Positions 1-11,010 of a DNA stretch of 64,000 bases are shown piece after piece (positions within the stretch are counted from its first letter, which is position 1; each line of letters begins with the position of its first letter). The notes under the pieces are model-generated. The model was not told the origin of the DNA. It saw nothing but the letters and a program-made list of their open reading frames with translations, and did not search any database. Location of the stretch: contig NC_060063.1 of assembly GCF_020283565.1 (NCBI RefSeq), positions 5,850,563 through 5,914,562 of the forward strand, given 5' to 3'. This stretch comes from Trifolium pratense (Eukaryota > Streptophyta > Magnoliopsida > Fabales > Fabaceae). Position numbers and translations under genes: made by a program.

Positions 1-260
1 TACACCCACCATATTTGCTTCCTACACCAAAAGTCAACCAAAAGTCAGCCCAAGCCCAAATCCATTACTCGCGCGCCCCCCATATACTACCCCATTACTT
101 GTGCGCCCCCATTTGCTTAGCGCACCCCCCAGTTTTTTTTTTCTTTTTTTCCCTAGATTTCTTGTGAGCCCCCCAATTTTTTTTCCTCTCGTAGATTTCT
201 AGCGCGTCCCCAATTTTTTTCCCTCCTCCAAACTTCTAGCGCACCCCCCCAATTTTCTAG
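1..260. repeat. C-rich degenerate repeat
   Basis: Short C-rich motifs such as GCGCGCCCCCC and AGCGCACCCCCC recur about every 40-50 bases, separated by T tracts (around 70, 100, 118, 170, 205, 240, 258). The strand asymmetry is strong, with C and T on plus. No ORF or element end was recognised. The array may continue beyond the left edge of the window. Confidence 0.5.
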
Positions 261-599
261 CGCGCCCCCCGTTTCCAATTAAATAATAATTTTTGTTCCT
301 TTGAAGTATATATTATAAAAATCCATTTTTAATTAATTTTCGTCATACACCCCCTCGAAGCCCAACATAATAACGAATGGTTCATGTATATATAAAGCAT
401 ATTTGTCAAACATACAATTTAATTTTAAGTTTTATCAATCATAATCACAATATAAATAAAATCTAATACATTAATTACATATATATATATATATATCAAT
501 TTTTCTTTACAATAAAAAAATGATCAAATCCAATATCTCATGCATACTATCCAAAAAAATTTCAACTAAACTAACCCTAATTGCTTTATATGATTTTTT

Positions 600-1250
600 G
601 CTTTATGTAGCATGGTTTTGTAAAATGGTTATGTGATGTTTTACTTAATAACAATGGTTTCAGTGTATAACATCTTGACACTAATGCCCATATGAAACCA
701 TTTAACTAAAATAATGGTTTTACTTTTTAACTCTCTGAAACCATTTAATCAACATAATGGTTTCCAGGATTTTTAAAACCATAAAAACACAATATTGATT
801 TCAATAAACACATAAAATCATTTTATAATACAAATGGTTTCACTTTTTAACTCTCTGAAACCATTTAATCAGCATAATGGTTTCCAGGATTTTTAAAACC
901 ATAAAAACACAATATTGATTTCAATAAACACATAAAACCATTTTATAATACAAATGGTTTCACTTTTTAACTCTCTGAAACCATTTAATCAGCATAATGG
1001 TTTCCAGGATTTTTAAAACCATAAAAACACAATATTGATTTCAATAAACACATAAAACCATTTTATAATACAAATGGTTTCACTTTTTAACTCTCTGAAA
1101 CCATTTAATCAACATAATGGTTTCCAGGATTTTTAAAACCATAAAAACACAATATTGATTTCAATAAACACATAAAACCATTTTATAATACAAATGGTTT
1201 CACTTTTTAACTCTCTGAAACCATTTAACCAGCATAATGATTTCCAGAAT
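600..1250. repeat. 120-bp tandem repeat array
   Basis: The period is exactly 120 bases. Units start at 721, 841, 961 and 1081, with a partial fifth from 1201. They differ by only a few bases, so the array is young. Each unit boundary carries an inverted repeat, AAATGGTTTCA and TGAAACCATTT, around a short loop, and single AATGGTTT/AACCATTT motifs extend left to about 610. Short ORFs crossing the array have no protein-like composition. It is a minisatellite, not a gene. Confidence 0.9.
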
Positions 1251-2327
1251 AATTGTAACGAAAATTCATACTTATGGTTTCACTTTTGTAACAAAAATTT
1301 ATATTCTCGAGGAAAACATACAACCAGAGAGAGTGGCTGGCCTCAAAGGGTCTCAAAATATTCAAATAATTTTGTATAAAATTCTGCGAATTTTTCAAGA
1401 AATATTAATATTTTTAATAACATTTCTTCCTCATTTAAATAATTAAAAATAGTTACAGGTGTCCAAAAATTCCCAAAGAGATACCCAAATTTCAAGAAAA
1501 TTATGTATTATTTTTATATAAAATAAAATTAAAAAAACGGATTTCATAGGAGCCACACGCGCCTCCACGCGCCTCAGCTGCGGCTGGGCGTAGATGACGC
1601 GCACTGTTCATCTCCATCTTCACCCATTTTCTGCAATTCGCGGGTCACGCGACCCGGTTCGTTCTCTCTTGTTTCTCAACGGGAGACGACGAACCTTATA
1701 CCGTTTTGATCGTCGTTCGATTTTAGAGAGATACCTTATGTTATTTTCAAAAATAGATGCCTCATGGGAGAGAACGGAGTGAGCGAACGCGCGAGAGAAA
1801 AGGTTGAAGAAGAGTGGCTAGGATTATTACATGTGTAAGACCCATCTAATGGTTGGAAATGGTTTATGCACCATGCATAAATTTGGACTTATGGATATTA
1901 ACTTTTGCCGTGCTGATAACGTGTTATAAACTAATGTAAATAGGAGCAATAGTATAGATGGAGAAGAGAGAAAAGAGAGAAAGAATAGTATATGTTATAC
2001 ACCACTAGGATTAGGGTTACAATATAGTGATACATAGTATCTATATATAGGTAAACATAGTGTACCCATTACATGGGCTTAGAACATATGTGGACATCCA
2101 CCAATAATATTCATAACAATAATAAATATATGTTTCATGCATTATAATGATAATGATGGGTTAAATGAAATTCAATAATCCACTAAATCAACATAAAAGA
2201 GATAAGAGAATTGACAACGATATGGGTTAAATGAAATAATGAAAATAAATTGCAAATGAAGGAGAAGAGAATCCATGAGAGGAGAGAATTTGTCTTCAAA
2301 ACATACTATAATTTACTTTATATTGTT
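1251..2327. other. Intergenic, no gene recognised
   Basis: The stretch is mostly AT-rich. A GC-rich patch at about 1545-1830 contains GCGCGC-type words and looks like a promoter or 5'-UTR, but no convincing ORF follows it. Around 1850-1890 there is a short inverted motif, TTTATGCACCATGCATAAA, also hinted at near 6285-6800, which suggests a MITE remnant. Confidence 0.4.
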
Positions 2328-2392
2328 AGGGGTTGAGTATCCCTTTGTACTTCTTTATAATATATTGTTTGCTTATAAAAAATAAAAAAAAA
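2328..2392 (+). mobile_element. LINE 3'-tail fragment
   Basis: The sequence GGGGTTGAGTATCCCTTTGTAC, shortened by the usual one or two substitutions, followed by TTGCTTATAAAAAATAAA, matches the reverse complement of the 3' ends of the two LINE copies starting at 47619 and 49532. Only the tail remains. Identification rests on this internal similarity. Confidence 0.4.
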
Positions 2393-2848
2393 GAGGAGAG
2401 AATTTGTGAGGAAAGAGAAAGAAAAATCATACTCACTTATAGATATTATAAATTCACATAAATTGAGAAATTGTATTATAAGCGGGCTAATTAGGCGCTA
2501 AACATGTAAAACATTGTTTCCTGTTTGAATATATAAAGGATAAAGGATATGTCCTTTTCAAAAACAAACAAAAGTACATGAAAATAACACTAATAAAATT
2601 TACCGTAAAAAAAAAAAACACTAATAAAATTCAATTAATTAATGTGAGGTATTATATATTTTTTTAAGAAGTCAAAGAAATATATTAAAATAAATTAAGT
2701 ACAACATATATTTAAAGATACGAGCTCATACACAAAGAAACACCGATAAAATACAGGATCATCCGGTGTGAGGTATTATTAAATTCCATTAATTATTTCA
2801 TCAAATAAATTTCATTAACCAGTACTTGAGATATTGTTTAACATTTTC

Positions 2849-3468
2849 CTATAAATTACTACATCTATCATTTGTATCCTCAATTTCCTTTAGATGCAAG
2901 GCTTTGCTTAATAATTTAGCTTCTACACCACAATTAATACAACATGAACAACTGCGCTTGTTACCAAGAAGTTGTTGACATGTACAATTTTGAGGCATGC
3001 TCCATGATCCAATTTGATACATGAATAATTGGGCACAACCACGTTGTAATGGAGATCCATTTGAACAGCTTCCATCAGTTATAATTTCTTTAAGACAATA
3101 CTTAGTTATAGGTCCATCTGGCTGCAAATCTACAACATTATCATTTACAAAATTAATTAAAAATCCTATTGAGCAATTCTTACAAAGTCACATCACCAAA
3201 TAATATATATAAAATAGTCCACTATTAGAAATTAGACTTTTGGTTAAGAGATTTCACTATGGATTTTGGTATAACAAAAGTGAAACATTCAGGGGCAAGA
3301 GATTCCACTTAGGAGTTTTGGTACAACTGAAGTGAAAAATTTATGGATAAGGGATTCAACGTCGATTTTGAGTATAATAGAGTGAAAAATCAACATGGTG
3401 GCAGTCTTGTAATTATGGTGAAAAAACCGCAAATCTTAGTCTTTCATTCTCTCTCACGAAACACTTCA

Positions 3469-3509
<41 letters not shown>

Positions 3510-4951
3510 TCTCTCTCTCTCTATCTTCATTCTCACAAGCCTTCATTCTCAAATCCCTAATCGAATCCCTCTTACTTTCACGAAAATCATTCTCAGATCC
3601 CTAATATAATCCCTCTCACTCTCATGAAAATCATTCTCGAACCCTAATCTGTAAGCTTATTCTCGAATCCCTCTCACTCTCACAAAGCCTCAAGAACCCT
3701 AATTTGTAACAAGAAGAACAAGTAGTGTTCTTTGTTCGCATGAGAAGAAGAAACATAAAAGTATTCGTCAAAATTTTCACAGATTCTTCATTTTCTATTT
3801 CGATTTTCATCTTTTCTATCGTTTTTCTATCCTCTCTTTTTCAAAATTCAACTTTTTCCTTTCGAAGTAAACAGGGTATATGGAGAGATCGAATAGAATG
3901 ACGAAAGTGAAACGATGCTTAGATTGAACTACTAGTGAAGAAGATCAAACTAAAAGGAATCAGCCTGCTTTAACTAGGTAAATCACTTCAATTTCAATCA
4001 GTTATCGATGATTATTGATTAGCTCATACAAATATACGAAATTTGAAACAAAGAGAATTAAGTCAAAGAGAATTAAGTCATATTATCTAATAAAAATTAA
4101 ATTATGTTTATTTGTGTGAATATGTGCAAATATATTCAATTTAGGTTATTTAGGGTTTGTTCGGTTCAAAAGAGTAGGAGGGAAGGGGAGGGAAATTTTT
4201 TAATTGCAGATGTGTTTGGTTCAAAAGAGGGAAGGGGAGGGGAGGAGAGTGATTTTAATTGCAAATATGTTTGGTTCACGAGGGGAGGGATGATATAATT
4301 AAATTACTTTTTTATCCTTATAATCTATAAGAGTCATATAATTTTAAAAATATTCACTTTATAAATATTTAAATATAAACCCACTTGGGGTTGGTCAAGT
4401 GGTGTTGACATGGGCATTTGGAGTATGCTCATCTCAAGGTCTCAGGTTTGATTCCCACTGGTGCTAATTTCGGTGGGCTAAGTCCATACAGAGCAAAAAA
4501 ACTCTGGCTTTAAATGGGGTCCTCGCAAGTGGGCGGTGGGATTGGTCCTCTTGGATTAGTCGGTCCTAAGACCGGATACCAAGTTTTCAAAAAAAAAAAT
4601 AAATAAATAAAATATTTAAATATAAAAACTCAATAAACACGAAACTCTACAAATGTAATTATTTGTTGATATTAATTTTTCTTATTTTGATGGTTGATCT
4701 AATTTAATAAATATAATTTATAAAATTAAACTGTACACAAAATTTTAAAATTTAATCTTATAAAAAAAATTTAAAATTATATATATACATTTAACGTAAT
4801 AGGTGAAAAAGTTATATAATAAGAATTAATCACATGTAACAAAATATAAATGTAATAGGCAAAACAATTATATGAAAAAATTGTTCATTTGATGCAACAG
4901 ATCGAAAATTCTTTGGAAATAAGAAATATCAACGAATCAAAAAAAAAAATG

Positions 4952-5016
<65 letters not shown>

Positions 5017-5626
5017 ATAATTTTTCAAAAAAATATATATGGATAATAATGAACGTAAACAAATAGCAAGTTCTCTTTTTATAATAAAAAAATAGCAAGT
5101 TAGCAACATTAAAAATGCAAGTAAGGATGATTTTGGTATTTAAAAGTAAATATGAGGATAATTATGTCAATATAATTAAAATTGTAATAACATATATCGT
5201 CTCATCTCCCCTCCCCTCCCCTCCAAATCCTCCCAATTTGGGGGGAAGCAAAAAGTGGTCTAAAATGTGTTTTGAATTCCTCCCCTCCCCTCATAAAAAA
5301 TTGAACCAAACATAAAGAATTGAAAATATCACTTCACCCCCCCTCCCCTCCCCTCTGAAACCCCCGAACCAAACAGACCCTTAGATTATGTCCAAATAAA
5401 TATTTCTCATCATAAAATCAATTCAAAATTACTACTAATCCTTGTACCCAAAATAATCAATTGAAAATTACTACTACTAATCCTAAAGCATAGTACTAAT
5501 ATTTTATAGTAAAAAGAAATTTGTATTAAAGTTGTGATGCGATAGCTAACCAGATCCATAGGTGAGGGTGAAGAAAACAAGCATAGACACGACCATTACA
5601 AAAATGCTTCCTAACTTCATTGTCAT
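2849..5626 (-). CDS. Secreted cysteine-rich peptide, SLR1-BP/SCR-like
   Basis: This is a two-exon gene: exon 1 5626-5551 and exon 2 3129-2849, 357 nt together, 118 residues. Exon 1 starts ATGACAATGAAG and encodes a signal peptide with a hydrophobic core (SIFVMVVSMLVFF). It ends in phase 1 at a GTTAGC donor. Exon 2 follows a T-rich acceptor (GTTGTAG) that restores frame; a second in-frame acceptor at about 3154 would add eight residues. The mature part has nine Cys spaced C-x9-C-x9-C-x16-C-x-C-x9-C-x-C-C-x2-C. The paired CxC motifs resemble the SLR1-binding pollen coat/SCRL branch of defensin-like peptides. That family assignment is from pattern memory; expression site and role (pollen coat or defence) are inference. 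The 2.4-kb intron is unusually long because of transposon insertions. A TATA box lies about 85 bases upstream of the ATG. Confidence 0.65.
3241..3400. repeat. Three degenerate ~52-bp tandem units
   Basis: Three diverged units share AAGRGATTYMAC, then a middle GGAKTTTKGTATAA/ACAA, then GTGAAAAAT. They lie in the intron of the cysteine-rich peptide gene, next to the CT tract and before a run of three related AATCCCTCTCACTCTC segments at 3550-3690. Origin unknown. Confidence 0.45.
3472..3522. repeat. (CT)n microsatellite
   Basis: Almost uninterrupted CT dinucleotides, inside the long intron of the cysteine-rich peptide gene. The flanking plus-strand sequence is CT-rich and 5'-UTR-like to about 3700, but no coding region follows. 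Confidence 0.9.
4380..4609 (+). mobile_element. tRNA-derived SINE with 17-bp target duplication
   Basis: The element begins with a tRNA-like head (TTGGTCAAGTGG as box A; GGTTTGATTCC as box B about 50 bases on) and ends in an A-rich tail. A perfect 17-bp target duplication, AAATATTTAAATATAAA, lies at 4363-4379 and 4610-4626. It sits inside the Harbinger-like element and is therefore younger than it. RNA polymerase III transcription is expected from the boxes but not shown. Confidence 0.85.
4957..5014. repeat. (AT)n microsatellite
   Basis: A run of AT dinucleotides of nearly 60 bases within the Harbinger-like element. The short ORF across it, encoding alternating Ile-Tyr, is an artefact. Confidence 0.95.
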
Positions 5627-5708
5627 ACTTGTACACAACTTGCACAATATTATGATTCAAATGAAAAATGTTGAGATAGTGGCAACTAAAAGAAGAAATG
5701 AACACATA

Positions 5709-5716
5709 TATTTATA
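5709..5716 (-). promoter_or_regulatory. TATA box of cysteine-rich peptide gene
   Basis: On minus the sequence reads TATAAATA, 83 bases upstream of the ATG at 5626, a normal plant spacing that leaves about 50 bases of 5'-UTR. It supports the exon 1 call, which is too short to be found as an ORF. Confidence 0.6.
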
Positions 5717-5730
5717 CACAAGTTTGATGT

Positions 5731-5865
5731 TGAAGACGTTTTTCTTGGTCAAAGACATTAAAGACTTTGATTAATTATATTTAATGATTTTCCGAAAGAC
5801 AATATTCTGAAGACGTTTTTCTTGGTCAAAGACATTAAAGACTTTGATTAATTATATTTAATGAT
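5731..5865. repeat. Promoter-proximal 77-bp tandem duplication with W-boxes
   Basis: The segment starting TGAAGACGTTTTTCTTGGTC at 5731 recurs at 5808, nearly identical over 57 bases. Read in the gene direction (minus), each copy contains TTTGACC, a W-box core, at about 5753-5747 and 5830-5824. The duplication lies directly upstream of the TATA box of the cysteine-rich peptide gene. WRKY control is inference. Confidence 0.6.
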
Positions 5866-6164
5866 ATTCTTACATTAAAGACTTTAAATATATAGTCAAT
5901 TTCATGCAACAGTACGGAGTTGGGATACTGTCCTATTCTTTTCATTTCTTTTATTAATATAGTTTTTAAATGTTTCTTTACCAAAAAAAAAATAATTAAA
6001 ATGCTTTGCGATGTATAAAAGAGATGAATTAAAAAGAATATAAAATGGAGAGGATCCTAACCGATGGTATAGCTACTAAAAAAGGTAGAGAATAAAACAA
6101 TTAAAAAAAAAATAGTTCAAAGGGTAGAATTCGGGTCCTCCACATTATAACCTTGAGTTTAATT

Positions 6165-6296
6165 TGCATGCACTGTCAGTGTAAAGTTTTTTTACACGTG
6201 TACCCACTAATGTGTTGTCACGTCATTTAATAAATGTGACACATCATGTGTTTTTAAACACAATACATGAGCAATTTGGGGTATTTATGCATGGTG
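6165..6296. mobile_element. MITE fragment, CACTGTCAGTGTAAA end
   Basis: It starts CACTGTCAGTGTAAAG, and its interior (CATTTAATAAATGTGACACATCATG, shortened in the second copy, then TTTTTAAACACAATACATGA) matches 9790-9935, where the other end TTTACACTGACAGTG is preserved. The right end is cut off by the probable solo LTR starting at 6297. Confidence 0.6.
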
Positions 6297-6767
6297 TGTA
6301 ATAATTAATAATTTATAGATCGATATATTATATGAAATTAGAACACCCTTACTTGATAATCATAATCACAAACCACCGTTACCGGAAGCACACCAATATC
6401 GAAAACATCGATATACTAGACAAGGTCTTCCTCTGCCTAATCACATGCTCCAGTCTTTGAGGTCTTTGATGGGGAAGACAACAAATGAACGTTCAGCTTA
6501 TTGCTAGTTTGACAACGTGACGGCAAAGGGGACCTAGCCTATCTATTTATAAGATAACAACCCTAGTACCACCCATCATGGACTCTAGAGTTGGGCCTAC
6601 ACTTTGTTTCTACACAAATCAGAATTAGTGTTCAAACCCATTATTACTGATCACAAATATCGGGCTTAAGCATCATCAAATGGATCACAACAACATCAAC
6701 CCGTTTTTATTAAAACCAAAATCCACAATTGATTGCAGCCCACAGAATATTAGAAAATATTCTAACA
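6297..6767 (-). mobile_element. Probable solo LTR (471 bp)
   Basis: Bounded by TG (6297) and CA (6767) and flanked by the 5-bp direct repeat TGGTG at 6292-6296 and 6768-6772. On minus it starts TGTTAGAATATT and contains a TATAAATAGATA promoter-like motif near 6549. No internal retroelement sequence or partner LTR adjoins it, so it looks like the product of LTR-LTR recombination. The family is unknown. Confidence 0.5.
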
Positions 6768-6772
6768 TGGTG

Positions 6773-8409
6773 TGCATAAGCAAGCAAGGCTTATGCACCA
6801 TAAGTTATGCCCATAAATTATATTCAAGCTAAGTCTCAATGCTGCAAGATAAAAACATAAGTTATCTTATTTTGGCAAACTTGTAAACCAGAGGTACAAA
6901 GCATGCCTACGTGGGTCACAAATGCAAAAACAAATGGCATTATACAAAGTATTAACTACAGCATAATATCGAAACCAATTGCAAGACTTAACTTACCTAG
7001 CTAGGAGAAGCTTAATCCAACATATAAAGTTTCTAGCTCATGACTTACATAGTCTATGTCATCTCTAGATTGATCTCTGTGAAGTGTCTTTATAAGCTCT
7101 AATTCCTTTATGTATCTTTTACATCACTTTCGGCTTAACCTGTATATTAAATAGCAAAGAATTAAAAGGGGAAAGAAGAAACTGAAGATAGCCATGTTCT
7201 GATTGCTACAAACATAGGAAGCACCTAAAGCTAGACGATAATCCTCAAATATTTTCAAGTTTTCCACTGCAGTTTCTTAATTAGAAAGATAATCTACCAA
7301 ATAAACATTAGCCAAATTCAAAGTTTCCTTAGCATTTCAAACATGTTTATGATCCTGAAATAGATATCTGAAGGATTGTGTAGATATGGACAAGGAAAAG
7401 CACTCGTAGCAAAAATCTTAATTGAATCAGGTATCACTATGATATAACTTGAGCATAATATAGGAGTTCAGAAGTATAAAAAGTATTATGACTAAGAGCT
7501 TATAAGAAAACCACAAAAACTTAATAGTTAAGAGGGGTATTTACACTGCACTAGCAGGGATATATCCAAAACAAAACAAGCCTGCAAGATATTACAATCA
7601 GTCAATCCATTCCGAGTCCGATCATCAAAATTCTTTTTCCCATTCGTTTGTTAGTCTAATTATGTGATATTGAACGGTCAGATTGATTAAATTTGAAATC
7701 TCCAATCAAAATTAGTAGTTTCAATCAAAGTTCACGACCCTTTCATTAAAACTAAGCTTCGGTTAGACTGTTATTACTCTGTCTATCCATTCGGAGTTCG
7801 ATCATCAAAATTCTTTTTTCCGTTTGTTTTTTAAGCGCACATATATGTGTTAAAAGCATGACAATTTCTAATATGAACTACTTCTTCAATTGGTCCATGG
7901 TAGATCAGTAACTAAAAAATATTTAAAATATTATCGATAATTTATGTTTATGTTTGAAACTGTAATTTAATGATTATTTTCATTTTTATGATTAAAAAAT
8001 CATTTAATTAACACCGATTTAATTAATACATAAATATGTAACTCGTACTAAATTGACGTTAATAATGTATTTTTTTTATCCGAAAAAATGTGAAGAGTCG
8101 TAATTTTTACTTTTAAAAAATATTATTGATAATCGTTAGAATTTCTTATAATTTTAAGTATTGTTCCACGGTCGACCACTTATTAATCCGGTGAGCCAGC
8201 ATATATTTTAAACTAAAAATTAATAATATAACTATTTTAATTAATGAGAAATACCAATATTGACCCTCTAGTGGAACTATTAAATTTCCAATTACATGTG
8301 TTAAGAGCATATTCCATGAATATCCTGTTTATTGTGCTCTCTCGCCGTACGGTAACCTTAACCTTTATATATATTGCTTGTGATCGTTGCTAGTTACTTT
8401 TTTTAAAAA
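6773..8409. other. Gene-free AT-rich DNA
   Basis: No credible ORF or RNA gene was seen. Two related segments of about 40 bases (CCATTCCGAGTCCGATCATC at 7606 and CCATTCGGAGTTCGATCATC at 7786) form an imperfect direct repeat about 180 bases apart. Confidence 0.5.
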
Positions 8410-8695
8410 AAAATATATTAAAACATTTCCTACCAAACTTTCGTATGAATTGCTTCCTAGAATACCACACATGCAGAACGGTCACATGAAAGTCAAAATT
8501 CAATGGTCAACAAACGTTTCCTACCAAAATTTCGTAGGAACTGCTCCCTTGGACCCCACATGTTAGGAGGGTAACATAAAAAAAAAACCTTTCCTACGAA
8601 TATTTTGTAGGAAATGCATTCTTGGGTGACGAAAGCAATTTTCGTAGGAATTGTTTGTCGGAAATGCAGAGAATTCTTGTAGTACACAATACCAT
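8410..8695. mobile_element. CACTA-type terminal fragment
   Basis: Several copies of a subterminal motif, TTTCCTACCAAAATTTCGTAGGAA, cut here into TTTCCTAC and TTTCGTAGGAA halves, occur at 8426, 8516, 8597 and 8640 in both orientations. They end in ATTCTTGTAGTA near 8676-8690, close to the CACTA terminus TTCTTGTAGTG. Clustered short subterminal repeats next to such an end are typical of En/Spm elements. The other end and a transposase are absent, and the terminal base is altered. Confidence 0.5.
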
Positions 8696-9789
8696 ATAAC
8701 ATCCACAAGGTGTACAAACTACCACTTCTAATCGCCTAACAAAATCAACTAAGAACATAATCCACCTCTAAGCATTAAACCCAGAATATACACATAAAAC
8801 GCAACAAAATAGCTCTAAAAATAGCTGGACAGAAGACCCAAGAGTAGACAAAAAACAACAAATATATTGAGATAGATATATAAGGCATTTAATACCTTTA
8901 TATCATTTGAAGCAGGACATGTATTTTCCCAGAAGCAAGCCTATCAAACTTCTCACTTGATGTGACTACCTTGTTTTACAGCTGGAACATATTGACGTTG
9001 ATAGAGCTTTAAAGTTTTGAATGACTTGAACACGGAGTTCTATCCAACATGAGCATCCTAACCTTGACAAAAACCTAACATCATAAAGTAATGTCAATTT
9101 AATAAAGTACTTCTCATCCACAACAATGACAACAGTATGCAGGAATACAATGTTACAAGTATCCATAATTAGAAAAGCCTAAAAAGGCTCAACAAGACAA
9201 CACCACCTGCTAAACAAAACTACAGTAGTAACCACCCTAAACCAGCACTAATAGAGCCTAAAATCCAACGGATAACCGCAAAAACCAGAACAGAAGAAAA
9301 ACAAACAACAATCCCCAACGCGTAACAACAAAAACCAATACACGAGAACCTTGCCATAACACCAAAACTGAAACTACCCTGCACCAGAAACAAAACAACA
9401 ATGATCCAGAAACACGGATCAGACATCAATATTTAGGCAACAAAATACATCCTCCACTAAATTTTGTCTTCCAAAACAGTACACTTGGTCCCAAGATCAC
9501 CCAAAGTATAAAAAAAAACTACACACATAGTTAAAAATGATAGAAAAAAATCAAAACCTAACTAAAATCAAAACCGCAAAGCTGATTTTACTAAAGGTGA
9601 AGCACATGATGGCCCATACTTAATTACCCTTTAAAAAATGCACAAACACTATATATATATACACACAAAGAAAGATGTTCAGTTTATATTATTTTGATTT
9701 CTTTTTTTTTCTTTGTTGTCTCAAATAATAACTATACTAATATTGAAAGCAAATGGAACTAATGATGCTATACAACTCAAATGTATAAA
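8696..9789. other. No gene recognised; possible decayed element
   Basis: The minus strand at about 8966-9430 is unusually T/G-rich and open in two short frames rich in hydrophobic residues, without conserved motifs. It could be the 3' region of an old LINE or simple compositional bias. I could not assign it. Confidence 0.3.
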
Positions 9790-9935
9790 AAAAGGGTGTA
9801 TCCACTGTGGTGTTGCCACATTATTTAATAAATATAACACATGTGTTTTTAAACACAATACATGATGTGTTGGTATTTTATTGGACGCATGTGTAAAATA
9901 ACTTTACACTGACAGTGTATATAAATTAAATTCAA
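9790..9935. mobile_element. MITE, TTTACACTGACAGTG end
   Basis: The right end TTTACACTGACAGTG is the inverse of the left end of the fragment at 6165, and the interiors match (AATACATGATGTG, TTTAATAAATATAACACATG). Together the two copies define a small family with CACTGTCAGTGTAAA-type inverted termini. Confidence 0.6.
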
Positions 9936-10790
9936 TAACTTTTGTATTAACTTTATTTTTATTTAACCGTCGGATTACTTATAACTTACAGCATAACTGA
10001 CAAAAATATATCGATATTGTTAGGCTGGACGCTATGATCGGGGCTCAAAACCCGACCCCTTTACTTTTGTATGTGAATTTATCATAACATTGTCATTTCG
10101 TCTATGTACCCTAAAAAAATTGTATTACTTTGGCTCTATTTTCTTTTATAATATGGCTTTATTTTTTTGAAGATTGTACATATATTATTTAAATACTTTT
10201 AACAAAGTTTCATAACTTTTTTTTTTACCAAAAAGGAACTTATTAAATTTTAAATTATGTACGTTTTTCTTGAGGTGTTCAAACAAAATTCTCAACAAAT
10301 TTTTAAAAATATCATTTATTTGAAATTTTATAGACAAAATTGACTATTAAAAAACACATTCGATAATACTAAGCCCAAATTAATTTTGGGGAGCACGCAA
10401 TACATTGTAAAGATCTTTCAGACTTCAAATACAGGCATGACTTTGTCTGCGATGTCTTGTTTGATGTTTTTAAGCACGTAATACATATGTAATTACCTTA
10501 TATTTATTCGATAATTAAAATGACTAATAAAAAACACATTTAAAAATTAAAATGAGTAAATTAAAAATTGATTATTCTTGCAATTCTTCTCTTTAAACTC
10601 TCTTAAGAAAAAGCGTTTCCCTTTATTTAGTGACACATTGTCATGTCATATTTTAAAATTAAAAAAGAATTAATAAACAGAAATAAATAAAATAATAAAA
10701 TTGAAAGAAAAAAAAAAAAAAAACTTACTACAGCAATAGAGATCCAAGCCGTAACGTCGTTTAAGCTAAACCTCCATGACCGAGTCACTT
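9936..10790. other. Gene-free AT-rich DNA
   Basis: Low-complexity, AT-rich sequence without ORFs of coding character. A pair of AATTAAAATGA/AAAACACATT segments near 10340 and 10515 suggests a local duplication. Confidence 0.5.
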
Positions 10791-10792
10791 AA

Positions 10793-11010
10793 TATGGAGC
10801 ACGGACACCTCTAAGATTAGGCGTGTCGTGGTGTCCAACACGTGTCGGTGTCCGACACTCGTATAACACTCCTATGACACGTGTCAGATAGGTCAGACCG
10901 GTATCCAAGAAAAATCAATTTTTCCTTAACTTTGACACTCCTTTAATCGGTGTCCGACACCTGTAGACTCGCACGACACGTGTCGGACAAGTGTCCCAAA
11001 AAATGTCTAA
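10793..11010. mobile_element. GTGTCCGACAC-rich MITE, copy 1
   Basis: It starts near GGAGCACGGACACCTCTAAG and is packed with GTGTCGGTGTCCGACAC-type words in both orientations, giving strong self-complementarity. The same family occurs at 39718-39902, 41246-41342 and 42940-43122, where the termini ATGAAGCACGGACAC and GTGTTCGTGCTTCAT are visible. No coding capacity. Confidence 0.6.

Larger units (their letters stand above)
4153..5380. mobile_element. Tourist/Harbinger-like element in an intron
   Basis: Terminal inverted repeats GGGTTTGTTCGGTTC (left) and, read inverted, GGGTCTGTTTGGTTC (right) are flanked by the 3-bp duplication TTA at 4150-4152 and 5381-5383. TTA duplications with GGGTCTGTTTGGTT-like ends are characteristic of Tourist/PIF-Harbinger MITEs. 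Subterminal G-rich (GGGAGGGG) and C-rich tracts mirror each other. No transposase ORF was seen, so it is non-autonomous. It contains a SINE (4380-4609) and an AT microsatellite. Confidence 0.8.

Noticed and set aside
713..1250. Regular repeats resembling a CRISPR array
   Set aside because: The whole 120-base unit is conserved with no variable spacers, and the DNA is plant nuclear. It is a minisatellite.
3343..3609. 88-codon ORF on plus
   Set aside because: It is mostly Ser-Leu repeats from the CT microsatellite and lies in an intron on the other strand.
4380..4470. tRNA gene
   Set aside because: Boxes A and B are present but no cloverleaf with acceptor stem is evident; the A-rich tail and target duplications show a SINE. 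The same applies to the SINEs at 28287, 33915, 44297, 51075 and 59879.
4885..5109. 74-codon ORF on minus
   Set aside because: It consists of Ile-Tyr repeats from the AT microsatellite.
8966..9429. Two hydrophobic ORFs on minus
   Set aside because: No Met context, motif or neighbouring exon; the composition follows local T/G richness.
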